DNA from: JACMQX01 sp044225675
GTDB taxonomy: Bacteria; Pseudomonadota; Gammaproteobacteria; Burkholderiales; Burkholderiaceae_C
Reading direction: 5' to 3'
Length of the DNA: 64,000 nt
Assembly (NCBI GenBank): GCA_044225675.1
Contig: JBGAIH010000003.1
Location: 62,001 to 126,000 of the forward strand
In this document: in pieces, positions 33,995 to 43,398 of the stretch
Numbering within the stretch: the stretch's first letter is position 1
Layout: every line of letters begins with the position of its first letter
The notes under the pieces: model-generated
What the model was told of the DNA's origin: nothing
The model's input: the letters and a program-made list of their open reading frames with translations, nothing else
Database searches by the model: none
Translations under genes and position numbers: made by a program

Positions 33995-34603
33995 TCAGGC
34001 CGTCTTCCCTTGCAGGCGCAGCACGGCTTCGCGGATCAGCGGCATGCGGTCGTTGCCGAAATACATGTCGGTCTTGTCCACAAAGATGGTCGGCGAGCCA
34101 AAGCCGCCGCGCGCGACCACCTCATCGGTGTTGGCCTTGAGCTGATCCTTGATCGCCTGCTCGCCGATGCCTGCAAAGAATGGGGCGGGATCGATGCCAA
34201 TGCGCTGGCACACATGGGTCAGCACCGAATCCTGCGAGATGTCCTGGTCCTCGCCCCAATAGGCTTCAAATATGGCGCGGGCAAACGGCACCATGTCGTT
34301 GCCGAGCCAGACGCAGCCGCGCATCGCCTTCACGCTGTTGACGGGAAACACCGTCGGCGGCATCTTGATCGCAAGCCCCGTCGAGCGGGCCCAATCTGCC
34401 AGATCCTTTTTCAGGTAGCGGGCCTTCTGCGGCACCGGCGTCTCGCGCGAGGCGTAGACGGTCGGATTGATCGTGTTGAAGATGCCGCCGACCAGGATGG
34501 GCCGCCATGTGACCTCGACGCCCAGTTCGTCGGCGAGCGGCTGGATGTTGTGGAAGGCGAGATAGGTCCAGGGGCTGGAGCAGTCGAAGAAGAATTCGAT
34601 CAT
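33995..34603 (-). CDS. 2-hydroxychromene-2-carboxylate isomerase-like (DsbA/kappa GST) protein
   Basis: A 202-aa thioredoxin-fold protein of the HCCA isomerase/kappa-class GST family. EFFFDCSSPWTYLAF (residues 3-17) holds the Ser that activates glutathione. PVNSVKAMRG and GGFGSPTIFVDKTDMYFGNDR are the family's conserved segments. The enzymes perform glutathione-dependent isomerisation or disulfide chemistry. It overlaps a GST gene by four bases, so two glutathione enzymes are coupled, which points to a thiol-adduct step in the pathway. Confidence 0.85.
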   Translation of the reverse strand: MIEFFFDCSSPWTYLAFHNIQPLADELGVEVTWRPILVGGIFNTINPTVYASRETPVPQKARYLKKDLADWARSTGLAIKMPPTVFPVNSVKAMRGCVWLGNDMVPFARAIFEAYWGEDQDISQDSVLTHVCQRIGIDPAPFFAGIGEQAIKDQLKANTDEVVARGGFGSPTIFVDKTDMYFGNDRMPLIREAVLRLQGKTA

Positions 34604-35331
34604 GGTGTTTCTCGCTGGTTGTTGGGCGACATGCGGTGTGCCATCTCCTTGGCCTTCTGGCCGAACATGTTCTTTCTTGCTTCGTCGTCCAGCGGCTCCT
34701 TCTCGAATTTGCCGACCGCCAGTCCCGCCTGCACTTGCGGCCGGGCGCGCACGCTGGCGTACCAGCGCTTGATGTGGGGAAAATCGTCGAGCGTGAAGCC
34801 TTGCGCCTTGTGGGTCATGGCCCAGGGAAAGCAGGCGATGTCGGCGATGCCGTACTCGGCGCCGGCGACATAGGCGCCGGTCTTGCCGAGCTGGGTATCG
34901 AGCACGCGATACAGCCGCGCCGCTTCGTCGCGGTAACGCTCGATCGCGTAGGCGATCTTTTCCTGCGCATACAGCGCAAAGTGACCATGCTGGCCGAGCA
35001 TGGGCCCCAGTCCGCTCACCTGCCACATCACCCATTGCATGGTTTGGGTGAAGCCGCGCAGATCCGTGGGCAGGAAGCGGTTGGTTTTCTGGGCCAGATA
35101 GACCAGGATGGCGCCGGTCTCGAACACCGAAAGCGGGCCGCCGCCGTCGAGCGGCGCATGGTCCACTATGGCCGGAATGCGGTTGTTCGGGCTGATCGCC
35201 AGAAATTCCGGCTTGAATTGCTCGCCAGCGCGGATGTTGACCGGAGTCACCGTATAGGGAAGTCCGAGTTCCTCAAGCAGGATGGAGATCTTCCAGCCGT
35301 TGGGTGTCGGTGCGTAATGCAGGTCAATCAT
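34600..35331 (-). CDS. Glutathione S-transferase (YfcG/Ure2-like)
   Basis: A 243-aa cytosolic GST. The N-terminal thioredoxin domain begins IDLHYAPTPNGWKISILLEE; the TPNG(W)K motif is that of the YfcG/YghU nu-class group. NNRIPAIVDH holds the cis-proline, followed by FETGAILVYLA for glutathione binding. The helical domain includes MQWVMWQVSGLGPMLGQ. The start at 35331 is chosen by homology. Substrate unknown. Confidence 0.88.
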   Translation of the reverse strand: MIDLHYAPTPNGWKISILLEELGLPYTVTPVNIRAGEQFKPEFLAISPNNRIPAIVDHAPLDGGGPLSVFETGAILVYLAQKTNRFLPTDLRGFTQTMQWVMWQVSGLGPMLGQHGHFALYAQEKIAYAIERYRDEAARLYRVLDTQLGKTGAYVAGAEYGIADIACFPWAMTHKAQGFTLDDFPHIKRWYASVRARPQVQAGLAVGKFEKEPLDDEARKNMFGQKAKEMAHRMSPNNQRETP

Positions 35332-35478
35332 GGCGAATGACGCTCCTGGCGAGCTGCGGATCGACATCACGCCATGACTTGCAGTCACCCGTGGCCGGCC
35401 CCCTGACATTCCAGGCTCCCGTCGCGCGGCTTTCTCGGGTTGACGACATCATGCGCAGCTCTTCGAGGGTTCAAGGCG

Positions 35479-36261
35479 TCAGCGCGGCGCCATGCGGAGG
35501 GCCCCATCCACGCGGATGGACTCGGCGTTCATGTAGCCGCAAGTGACCAGAAACTCGACGGCCTGCGCGAATTCATCGGGGTCGCCCAAACGCTTGGGAA
35601 AGGGCACGCTGGCCGCCAGCGCTTGCTTGACGTTGTCCGGCAGGGCCAGCAGCAAGGGGGTGCCGAAGATCCCCGGCAGGATGGTGTTGACGCGAACGCC
35701 TTCGTCCATCAGGTCGCGTGCGATCGGCAAGGTCATGCCCATGACGGCGGCCTTGCTGGCGGCATAGCTGGCCTGGCCGACCTGGCCGTCCACCGCAGCG
35801 GCCGAAGCGGTGTTGACCACGACGCCGCGGTCGCCGTCGGCCAGCGGTTCCAGCGCCAGCATGCCCGCCGTCGATTTGGCAATGCAGCGGAACGTGCCCA
35901 CCAGGTTGATCTGCACGATGCGGTTGAAGCGATCCACCGCACTCGGGCGGATCTCACCCGTTTTCCGATCGCGGCTGACAGTCTTGACGGCGTCGGCCGT
36001 GCCGGCGCAGTTGACCAAAACGCGTTCCTGCCCGATCGCGGCGCGGGCCTTGGCGAAGGCTGCGTCCACCTGCTCCTCGGACGTTACGTCCACGTTGCAG
36101 TAAACGCCGCCAAGCTCGCTGGCCAACGCCTGGCCGACGGCTTCGTTCATGTCGAAGATGGCGACCTTGACGCCATGGCTGGCCAAACGCCGGGCCGTGG
36201 CGGCCCCCAGGCCGGAAGCCCCCCCGGTGATGACGGCAGAAATGCCGGAATTGAGTTGCAT
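35479..36261 (-). CDS. 3-hydroxyacyl-CoA dehydrogenase type 2 (HSD10-like SDR)
   Basis: A 260-aa SDR very like human HSD17B10, which oxidises 2-methyl-3-hydroxybutyryl-CoA and similar branched 3-hydroxyacyl-CoAs. Shared features are TGGASGLGAATARRLA, NCAGTA, SYAASKAAVMGMTLPIARDL with the catalytic Tyr/Lys, ILPGIFGTPLLLALPDNV, and the C-terminal IRVDGALRM. It provides the third step of beta-oxidation together with the hydratase and thiolase genes next to it. Confidence 0.9.
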   Translation of the reverse strand: MQLNSGISAVITGGASGLGAATARRLASHGVKVAIFDMNEAVGQALASELGGVYCNVDVTSEEQVDAAFAKARAAIGQERVLVNCAGTADAVKTVSRDRKTGEIRPSAVDRFNRIVQINLVGTFRCIAKSTAGMLALEPLADGDRGVVVNTASAAAVDGQVGQASYAASKAAVMGMTLPIARDLMDEGVRVNTILPGIFGTPLLLALPDNVKQALAASVPFPKRLGDPDEFAQAVEFLVTCGYMNAESIRVDGALRMAPR

Positions 36262-36290
36262 GGTTTTTCCTTGAAGATGACAGACAGGCG

Positions 36291-37091
36291 TTATTGGCCG
36301 GTGAATTTGGGGGTGCGCTTGCCCAGGAATGCCGCTTGCCCTTCCAGGTTGTCGGCCGAACGCAAAGCGACAACGAAATTGCGCTTCTCATGCTCCAGGC
36401 CCTGCGCGAGCGGGGTTTCAAAGCTGGCCAGGGCCGCATCCTTGGCCAGCGCCACGGCCAGCGGCGAATTGGCCGCAATCCGGCTGGCCATCGCCAACGC
36501 CGTCGGCAGGGCCTGGCCGTCCGCCGTCACTTCGGCGACGATGCCGACGTCGCAAGCCTTGCGGGCATCCATGAAATCGCCGGTCAGCAACAGCGCCATG
36601 GCTTTGGACTTGCCGATGGCATGAATCAAGCGCTGGGTGCCGCCCGCACCGGGGATGGCGCCCAGCTTGACTTCCGGCACGCCGAACTTGGCGGACTCGC
36701 CCGCGATCACGATGTCGCAGGCCAGCGCCAGTTCCGTGCCGCCGCCCAGCGCGACCTTTTCCACCGCCGCGATGACGGGCTTGGGGAAGCGCCCCAGCGC
36801 CGCAAAGAAGTCCCAGCCGGTCGCCGAGCGGTCGCCCAGCAGCGGCGCGGCGCGCAGCACTTCAAAGGCCGTGATGTCGGCGCCCGCGCAAAACACGCCC
36901 TCGGCGCCGGTGATGACGACGACCCGCACGACATCGTCGTCGCGCAGTTGCGCAAGCTGTGCGGACAGGCCATCGAACACCGCGCGGTTCAGGCTGTTCT
37001 TCGCACGCGGGCGGTTGATGGTCAGGGTGACGACGGCGCCGTCACGGCTGACGAGCACTTCACTGGCTTCGCTCATGGTGGCCCCGCTCAT
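36291..37091 (-). CDS. Enoyl-CoA hydratase/isomerase
   Basis: A 266-aa crotonase-fold enzyme. Both catalytic glutamates are kept: KVALGGGTELALACD and FGVPEVKLGAIPGAGGTQRL. The oxyanion-hole segment is GVFCAGADI. It starts at 37091 with a four-base overlap (ATGA) with the thiolase stop; an in-frame ATG at 37076 is possible. It hydrates 2-enoyl-CoA made by the nearby dehydrogenase. Confidence 0.9.
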   Translation of the reverse strand: MSGATMSEASEVLVSRDGAVVTLTINRPRAKNSLNRAVFDGLSAQLAQLRDDDVVRVVVITGAEGVFCAGADITAFEVLRAAPLLGDRSATGWDFFAALGRFPKPVIAAVEKVALGGGTELALACDIVIAGESAKFGVPEVKLGAIPGAGGTQRLIHAIGKSKAMALLLTGDFMDARKACDVGIVAEVTADGQALPTALAMASRIAANSPLAVALAKDAALASFETPLAQGLEHEKRNFVVALRSADNLEGQAAFLGKRTPKFTGQ

Positions 37092-38269
37092 GCAAGCCGC
37101 TCGATGATGGTGGTGTTGGCCGTGCCCGAAGCCTCGCAGATGGTTTGCAGGCCATAGCGGCCGCCCCGGCGCTCCAGTTCGTACAGCAGGTCGGTGAGCA
37201 TGCGCGCGCCGGTGGAACCCAGCGGATGGCCAATGGCCATCGAGCCGCCGTTGACATTCAGGCGGTCGTCCGGGATGCCGAATTCCTGCTGGAACATCAG
37301 CGGCACGCCGCCGAAAGCCTCGTTGACTTCGAACAGGTCGATGTCGTTGATGGTCAGGCCCGATTCCTTCAATGCCTTGCGGGTGGAGTCGAGCACGGCG
37401 GTGAACTGGATCACCGGGTCGGCGGCGGCCACGGCGGTGCTGACGAAGCGCGCACGCGGCTTGAGGCCATGCTTTTTGGCATAGGCACGGCTGGCGATCA
37501 GCAGTGCGGCGGCGCCGTCGCTGATCTGCGACGAGTTGCCGGCGGTGGTGGTGCCGTTGGCGGCAAACACGGCTTTCAGCGTGGCCAGCTTCTCGGGGTC
37601 GGGGTTGGCGCGCACGCCCTCGTCGGCGGCGACGACGGGGCTGTTCGGGTCGGCCGGGTCCTCGGTCAGATGCACCAGTTGATCCTTGATGCGACCGGCC
37701 TGAATCGCCTCGGCGGCGCGCTTGTGGCTGCGCACGGCGGATGCATCCAGGACTTCACGGGTCAGGCCGAAGCGCGAGTTCAGCAACTCCGACGAAACGC
37801 CTTGCGGTATCAGCGGGTTGTCCTGGTAGCGCGCCAGTTCGCGCGGGCTGTATTGCGCGCCCAGCGGCGCGCCGGGCTTGAACGACGGCGGCAGCGGCGC
37901 CTGCGACATCGACTCCACCCCCCCGCCGATGGCCAGCTGGTAGGCCCCCGCCTGGATGCCATGCACGGCAAAACTCACCGCCTGCTGGCCGGAGCCGCAT
38001 TGCCGGTCCACCGTCACAGCCGGGACGGATTCGGGCAGCCCCGCCGCCAGCACGGCATGGCGGGCCAGGTTGCCATGCTGCTGGTCCCACTGCAGCACAC
38101 AGCCGACGATCACGTCGTCCAGATCGGAGGGGTTGACGCCGGACTGTTCGACCAGCTGGCGCAGCGTCTCGGCCATCAGATCGACGGGGTGCCATTTTTG
38201 CAGGCGCCCGCCGCGCTTGCCCACGGGGGTGCGCAGCGCGCCGACGATCACGGGTTCATGGTCATTCAT
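37088..38269 (-). CDS. Thiolase (acetyl-CoA C-acyltransferase)
   Basis: A 393-aa thiolase: VDRQCGSGQQAV holds the nucleophile Cys (about residue 89), VNEAFGGVPL the Asn-Glu-Ala-Phe box, GGSMAIGHPLGSTGAR the His, and TICEASGTANTTI the second Cys. It is of the FadA/steroid-thiolase-like branch, unlike the SCP-2 type in cargo I. It performs the final beta-oxidation cleavage. Confidence 0.92.
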   Translation of the reverse strand: MNDHEPVIVGALRTPVGKRGGRLQKWHPVDLMAETLRQLVEQSGVNPSDLDDVIVGCVLQWDQQHGNLARHAVLAAGLPESVPAVTVDRQCGSGQQAVSFAVHGIQAGAYQLAIGGGVESMSQAPLPPSFKPGAPLGAQYSPRELARYQDNPLIPQGVSSELLNSRFGLTREVLDASAVRSHKRAAEAIQAGRIKDQLVHLTEDPADPNSPVVAADEGVRANPDPEKLATLKAVFAANGTTTAGNSSQISDGAAALLIASRAYAKKHGLKPRARFVSTAVAAADPVIQFTAVLDSTRKALKESGLTINDIDLFEVNEAFGGVPLMFQQEFGIPDDRLNVNGGSMAIGHPLGSTGARMLTDLLYELERRGGRYGLQTICEASGTANTTIIERLA

Positions 38270-38312
38270 GTGGTTCTCCTGGTAAGAAACTGGGGGTCAT
38301 GCAAAGCGGGTG

Positions 38313-39980
38313 TCAGGCGGAATAGCGGTCTGCCTGCTCGACGCGTATGCGCTTCTTGTCGAGCTTGCCGACGCTGGTCTTGGGGATGGCCTCGACGAAC
38401 AGAACCTGATCCGGCCACTGCCACTTGGCGAAGGCGCTGCCCAGGTGCTCCTTCAGTTGTTCCTGGGTCGCCTGCTGGCCGGGCTTGAGCACCACCAGGG
38501 CCAGCGGCCGCTCCTGCCACTTCGGATGCGGAACGCCGACCACGGCGGCGTCGCGCACGGCGGGGTGGCCCATGAGCAGGTTTTCCATGTCGATGGAAGA
38601 AATCCATTCGCCGCCGCTCTTGATCACGTCCTTGATGCGGTCGGTGACCTTGAGGTAGCCGTTCTCGTCCACCGTGCCGACATCGCCCGAGCGCCACCAG
38701 CCACCCTCCAGGAAGCGGTCTGCGGAATCGGGCATGTCGTGGTAGCTGGCCGTGATCCAGGGGCCGCGCACGCAAATCTCGCCCGCCGACTTTCCGTCAT
38801 GCGGCAAGTCCTTGTCATCGGCATCGAGGATGCGGATGTCCACCCCGGTCAGCACCAGACCCTGCTTGCGCTTGAGGTTCCAGCGCTCTTCCTCGGTCAG
38901 GCGCTTCTTGAGCGTGGACTTGAGGCGGTTCATGGTCACCAGCGTCGTGGCTTCGGTGGCACCGTAGCCGTGGACCACCTCGGCACCGGTGAGTTTGTAG
39001 AAACCGATCATCATCGACAGCGGCGGCTCGGAGGCGCCGGACAGCATGCGCATGCTGCTGAAGTCCGGCTTGACCGGCATCGTTTCGATGTACTGCAGCA
39101 TGGGCTGAAAGATGGCCGGTGCGCCGTTGGCGACCGTCACGCCCTCGGCGATCATGGCGTCAACCAGGGGCTTGGTGTCCTCGGCGACATAGCGGCCCGG
39201 CAGCACGATCTTGTCGCCCAGCAGCGTGGCGGCCTGCGGCAGGCCCCAGCATTGCCCGTGGAACATGGGCGTGATGAGCATCACGCAGTCGCTCAGCGTC
39301 ATGCCCAGATTGGTGGCCATGCCCGTGGAGTGCAGGTAGATGCAGCGGTGCGAGTAGTACACGCCCTTGGGCTTGCCCGTGGTGCCGGTGGTGTAGCAGG
39401 CGCTGTAGGCCGAGGTTTCGTCGATCTCGGGCCAGTCGATCTTGGGGTCGGCGGCGGCCAGCAGGTCTTCGTAGTGCAGCAGCGGTTTCAGCGTGGTCTT
39501 AATCTGGTCCAGCGGCTTGTCGGTCATGACGATCCAGCCCTTGATCTGGGGCGAATTCGCCGCGACGGATTCGGCGATGGGCAGCAATGATTCGTCCACG
39601 CATACGTAGGACACTTGGCTGTGGCCGACCACGTAGCCCAGGTCTTCGGCGCCCAGGCGCAGGTTCATCTGCAGCATGACCGCGCCCAGGCCAGGGATGG
39701 ACCAGTACAGCTCGAAATGGCGTCGGCTGTTCCAGTCCAGGATGCCGACCCGGTCGCCAGGTTCGACACCGAGCGCGCGCAGCGCATTGGCGCTGCGGCA
39801 GACGCGCGCGTAGCAGTCGGCATAGGTGTAGCGGTCCCAGCCGCCATCGGGCGTGCGGTAGACGATCTCCTGGTCTCCGTGGGTGCGCGCGGCGTGCCGG
39901 ATGAGCGTCGTGGTGTTGAGCTGGCGGTCGTTGCCCGAGGTAGACGGGCAGCCGCGCACGATCTTGGTGGTGTTGGTCAT
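38313..39980 (-). CDS. Long/medium-chain acyl-CoA synthetase
   Basis: A 555-aa ANL ligase. The phosphate loop is CYTTGTTGKPKGVYYSH, GYGATEATTLVT is the A5 motif, the hinge is VTDRIKDVIKSGGEWISS, and the catalytic Lys is in KTSVGKLDKKRIR. The IKSGGEWIS form is that of FadD/AlkK-like medium-chain ligases. The ATG is at 39980, 11 bp after the racemase-like gene. It is the activating enzyme of cargo II. Confidence 0.9.
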   Translation of the reverse strand: MTNTTKIVRGCPSTSGNDRQLNTTTLIRHAARTHGDQEIVYRTPDGGWDRYTYADCYARVCRSANALRALGVEPGDRVGILDWNSRRHFELYWSIPGLGAVMLQMNLRLGAEDLGYVVGHSQVSYVCVDESLLPIAESVAANSPQIKGWIVMTDKPLDQIKTTLKPLLHYEDLLAAADPKIDWPEIDETSAYSACYTTGTTGKPKGVYYSHRCIYLHSTGMATNLGMTLSDCVMLITPMFHGQCWGLPQAATLLGDKIVLPGRYVAEDTKPLVDAMIAEGVTVANGAPAIFQPMLQYIETMPVKPDFSSMRMLSGASEPPLSMMIGFYKLTGAEVVHGYGATEATTLVTMNRLKSTLKKRLTEEERWNLKRKQGLVLTGVDIRILDADDKDLPHDGKSAGEICVRGPWITASYHDMPDSADRFLEGGWWRSGDVGTVDENGYLKVTDRIKDVIKSGGEWISSIDMENLLMGHPAVRDAAVVGVPHPKWQERPLALVVLKPGQQATQEQLKEHLGSAFAKWQWPDQVLFVEAIPKTSVGKLDKKRIRVEQADRYSA

Positions 39981-39991
39981 TCTCTGGTCTC

Positions 39992-41059
39992 CTATGTGGT
40001 TGCGTTGAGTGCCTGGAACCGTGGGGCCGGGGCCGCCTCGATGGCGCCGGAGGGGGTGGTCTGGTAGATACCCCGTGCCGCGTTGTGCGGATGCCGCGCC
40101 GCCTCGGCCAGGCTGAGCACGGGCGCGAAGCAGGCGTCGCTGCCTTCGAGCAACGCGCACCAGTGCGCCCTGGGTTGGCTGCGGATGAGGGCCGCAATGC
40201 GCTCCTTCAGCGCTGGCCACGTCGTCGTGTCGTACTGGTCGGCAGGGTTCACGTCCGTCAGGCCCAGCTTCGACAGCAGCAGTGCGTGGAACGCGGGCTC
40301 CACCACCGCGAGGCTGATGAAGCCGCCGTCGGCACAGGCGTACACGTCATAGAACGGCGAATCGTGAAACGGGCTCGGCTTCGTGCCGTCGATCTGCCCA
40401 TTGGCGCGAATCCAATGCACCAGCGTGCCCATCATGGCCACGATGTCGATGATGGCGGCATCCACGACCCGGCCGCGGCCACTGCCCCTACCGTTACCGC
40501 GCGCATCGACCAGCGCGCAGGCGACACCGAAGGCCATGCCCAGCGCCCCGGCCGCGTCCCCGAGCACCGAGGGCGGCACGATGGGCATCTGCCCCTTGCG
40601 GGCCGACAGCGACAGCAGGCCCGTCAGCGCCACGTAGTTCAGGTCGTGGCCAGCGGCCCGGGAGAGCGGGCCGTCCTGGCCCCAGCCCGTCATCCGGCCA
40701 TAGACCAGCTTGGGGTTGCGCGCCGCGCATTCGGCGGGGCCGAACCCCAGCCGTTCCATCACGCCGGGGCGAAAGCCTTCGATCAGAACGTCGGACTGGC
40801 CGATCAGATCCAGGGCGCGCGCCTTGCCGCCGGGCGACTTCAGGTCGGTGATCTCGACCGTCTTGCCCCGGTGCAGCGGGTTGGCCGCCGCCCCGCCCAG
40901 CGGCTGCGCCCCGGCGGCCTGCTCGGCCCGTGTCAGCGCAATCACCTCGGCACCCATGTCGGCCAGCATCATGGCGGCCAGCGGGCCCGGCCCGATCCCT
41001 TCGAACTCCACCACACGGACGCCGTGCAGTGGCTTTTGCAGCATGTGCGAGGCGTTCAC
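39992..41059 (-). CDS. Alpha-methylacyl-CoA racemase-like (CoA-transferase III family)
   Basis: A 355-aa family III protein. VRVVEFEGIGPGPLAAMMLADMGA is split by function: EFEGIGPGPLAAMMLADMGA is the N-terminal CoA site. GHDLNYVALTGLL supplies the His and VLGDAAGALGMA the Asp that match the catalytic pair of alpha-methylacyl-CoA racemase. I therefore prefer racemase over CoA transferase. I use the GTG at 41059, preceded by GAGGAAGCT and overlapping the ACAD stop by four bases; an ATG at 41044 lacks a ribosome site. A racemase suits 2-methyl-branched acyl-CoAs, which must be in the S form for the dehydrogenase. Confidence 0.82.
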   Translation of the reverse strand: MNASHMLQKPLHGVRVVEFEGIGPGPLAAMMLADMGAEVIALTRAEQAAGAQPLGGAAANPLHRGKTVEITDLKSPGGKARALDLIGQSDVLIEGFRPGVMERLGFGPAECAARNPKLVYGRMTGWGQDGPLSRAAGHDLNYVALTGLLSLSARKGQMPIVPPSVLGDAAGALGMAFGVACALVDARGNGRGSGRGRVVDAAIIDIVAMMGTLVHWIRANGQIDGTKPSPFHDSPFYDVYACADGGFISLAVVEPAFHALLLSKLGLTDVNPADQYDTTTWPALKERIAALIRSQPRAHWCALLEGSDACFAPVLSLAEAARHPHNAARGIYQTTPSGAIEAAPAPRFQALNATT

Positions 41060-42201
41060 AGCTTCCTCGCAATCAGTTCTTTCATGACCTCGTTCGCGCC
41101 GCCGTAGATCTTCTGCACGCGCGAGGTGGTGTACATGCGCGCGATCGGGTATTCGTACATGTAGCCGTAGCCGCCGAACATCTGCAGGCACTCGTCCACC
41201 ACGCGGCACTGCTGCTCGCTGCACCACCACTTGGCCATGTACGCGGCTTCGGCGTCGAGCTTTCCGTCCAGCAGCCGCTGGATGCAGTCGTTGACGAAGG
41301 TGCGCACCACGTGAGCGGTGGTGGCGATCTCGGCCAGCTTGTGGCGCGTGGTCTGCATCTCGAACAGCGGTGCGCCGAAAATCTTGCGCTCCTTCGTGTA
41401 TTCGACGGTGAGTTCCAGGGCCCGGTCGATGATGGCCGCCGCAGGCACGGCGATGGTCATGCGTTCGTAGGGCAACTGGCCCATCAACTGCTTGAAACCA
41501 AGCCCTTCGACGCCCCCCAGGACTTGATCGACCGGCACGCGCACCCCGTCGAAGAAGAGTTCGGCGGTGTCCGACGCATGCAGGCCGATCTTGTCGAGCA
41601 GGCGGCCCACGCGGAACCCTGGCAGGTTCTCGGTCTCCACCACGATCAGCGAAAGGCCTCGGCTGCCCGCCTCGCCGGTGCGTGCGACCACAATCAGCAG
41701 ATTGCAGGTGTAGCCGTTGGTGATGAAGGTCTTGGCACCGTCGATCACGTAGTGGTCGCCATCACGGCGCGCGCGGGTGGCGATGGCCTTGAGGTCCGTC
41801 CCGCAGCCGGGTTCGGTCATCGCAATGCCGAGCAGCATCTCGCCGCTGCTCAGCTTGGGCAGCCAGCGCTGCTTCTGCTCCTCGGTGCCGTAGTCCATGA
41901 TGTAGTGCGCAGCGATGCTGTTCACCTGGACGTTGTTGGGCATTTCCGCTCTGGTCAACTCATCCTGTACCACCAGCTGGTAGGCAATGCTGGCCCCGGT
42001 GCCGCCGTAGGCTTCGGGCATTTCGGGCAGCATGAACCCCATCTCGCCGAAGGGCCGCCAGGTCTCGCGCGGGACGTAGCCCTGTTCGCGCCAAGCGGGC
42101 AGGTGCGGAGCCATCTCGGCGGCGATGTAGCGGCGCACCTGGTCGCGAAAGGTCTCGATGTCGCTGTCCATCCAGGGTTGACGGTGCAATTGCGGCAGCA
42201 T
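41056..42201 (-). CDS. Acyl-CoA dehydrogenase
   Basis: A 381-aa FAD-dependent acyl-CoA dehydrogenase. ITEPGC-type segment MTEPGCGTDLKAIATRAR and FITNGYTCNLLIVVART contact the flavin and CoA. The C-terminal KIYGGANEVMKELIARKL carries the usual catalytic Glu. It opens the leftward beta-oxidation operon and needs an electron-transfer flavoprotein, which etfBA at 48.4-50.1 kb can provide. Confidence 0.92.
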   Translation of the reverse strand: MLPQLHRQPWMDSDIETFRDQVRRYIAAEMAPHLPAWREQGYVPRETWRPFGEMGFMLPEMPEAYGGTGASIAYQLVVQDELTRAEMPNNVQVNSIAAHYIMDYGTEEQKQRWLPKLSSGEMLLGIAMTEPGCGTDLKAIATRARRDGDHYVIDGAKTFITNGYTCNLLIVVARTGEAGSRGLSLIVVETENLPGFRVGRLLDKIGLHASDTAELFFDGVRVPVDQVLGGVEGLGFKQLMGQLPYERMTIAVPAAAIIDRALELTVEYTKERKIFGAPLFEMQTTRHKLAEIATTAHVVRTFVNDCIQRLLDGKLDAEAAYMAKWWCSEQQCRVVDECLQMFGGYGYMYEYPIARMYTTSRVQKIYGGANEVMKELIARKL

Positions 42202-42348
42202 GGGAGCGCTCCTCAGAAGGTTTGTACGATGAAGGTTTGAAAACTTGGCCAGCGATGCGGCCCCGGGTCATGCCCGCATACCCACAACGGGGCGGGCGAA
42301 GCGTCGAATCTCTGCGTTCTCAGTCTGTCCAGGGCATATGGTCGGCAT

Positions 42349-43398
42349 TCAGCCCGTGCGCGTCTTGCCCGCCAGTGCATGGCAAGTTGACTTTGCGTGT
42401 GCAAGGGAAAGCCCGGCTGACTCGACCGGGCCGATGGCGGAGCCGTGAGCAGTCATGCCGCGTGCATCGCTGGGCGACACTCCAAAGCGTTGTTTGAATG
42501 CGCGGCAGAAATGGCTGGTGGAGTTGAAGCCCCAGTGAAAGGCGATCGCCGAGACCTGCAGATGCCGGCAGACCGGGTCAACGAGTGTCCGCCAGCACGC
42601 TTGCAATCGGCTTTCCAGGATGTGGCCGACCACCGTGGTATCGCCCTGCGCAAACAGCGCATGAAGGTAACGCAGTGAAATACCGTGCGCCGCGGCGATG
42701 CGTGCCGGACTCAGGTCATCCTCTTGAAAATGCTGGGCGATGTAGGCAAGTACTCGTTCGCGCAACGCGGCCATGGCCGTGAATCGAGTGGCGCTCTCCG
42801 GCTCTGGCAGCGCAATGTCCAGAAGCCCGATCACCGTGCGGCAAAGGGCGACGTGGGCGGAGGGCGGCACGGCGCCGATCTCCTTTGCCAACCCCATCAG
42901 GTGTTGGCTGAGCAGTGAGCCCACGCCTGTGTGACTGTCAATGCGGCAGGCTGCGGGCGGCTGCTTGCGGCCCGGTAGATGCTCGCGCATGAGCTGCCAG
43001 GGAATCATCAACGACACGCTGTGGGTTCGTTCCAGCACCTCATAGTCTTGCCGCTGATCGGTACGCCAGAGGAACATGTCGCCCTCGCAGATTGGCGTGT
43101 CCCACTGCTGCAACTGTACTCGGCCGCTCAGGTTCAGCTGCAGCCCCAGGCAGAACTCATCGTCGAATGACGAATGTCCAGGAGGAGACTGCTCGACGCA
43201 AGCACCGGTCACGGTGCATACCAAGGAGGCTCCGGCGAGTTCGTGTCGCCGCAACTTCGCCTGGAATGCAGCAGGCTTCGCCGGGGAGGAAAGACTCCAG
43301 CGCTGGAAGGAGTCCTTGAGGATCGCTTCCGTCGCATCTATCCTGCCCTCGATGGGCGCATGGTCGATGGACCATTCCATGGGTGACTGTTGCAGCAC
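42349..43398 (-). CDS. AraC family regulator
   Basis: A 349-aa AraC/XylS regulator. The N-terminal half resembles the AraC-binding-like domain of regulators such as FeaR. The C-terminal helix-turn-helix pair includes LSPARIAAAHGISLRYLHALF and VSAIAFHWGFNSTSHFCRAFKQRFG. I take the GTG at 43398 because AGGAGACGACAA precedes it; an ATG at 43380 has no ribosome site. Its extreme C-terminus is encoded within an imperfect repeat that recurs inverted at 45576-45636. It probably activates the leftward operon that begins at 42201. Confidence 0.87.
   Translation of the reverse strand: MLQQSPMEWSIDHAPIEGRIDATEAILKDSFQRWSLSSPAKPAAFQAKLRRHELAGASLVCTVTGACVEQSPPGHSSFDDEFCLGLQLNLSGRVQLQQWDTPICEGDMFLWRTDQRQDYEVLERTHSVSLMIPWQLMREHLPGRKQPPAACRIDSHTGVGSLLSQHLMGLAKEIGAVPPSAHVALCRTVIGLLDIALPEPESATRFTAMAALRERVLAYIAQHFQEDDLSPARIAAAHGISLRYLHALFAQGDTTVVGHILESRLQACWRTLVDPVCRHLQVSAIAFHWGFNSTSHFCRAFKQRFGVSPSDARGMTAHGSAIGPVESAGLSLAHAKSTCHALAGKTRTG
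42358..42420 (+). repeat. Imperfect inverted repeat, copy A
   Basis: This stretch recurs in inverted orientation at 45576-45636, with a shared core GCGTCTTGCCCGCCAGTGCA followed by a near match over about 40 more bases. It covers the 3' end of the first araC-type gene. The pair encloses a 3.2-kb segment with both AraC regulators and an SDR. Confidence 0.65.

Noticed and set aside
33995..41059. Isoprene degradation (iso) cluster
   Set aside because: GST, SDR and a family III CoA protein are present, but no isoprene monooxygenase genes and no IsoI/IsoJ-like order; only a loose resemblance.
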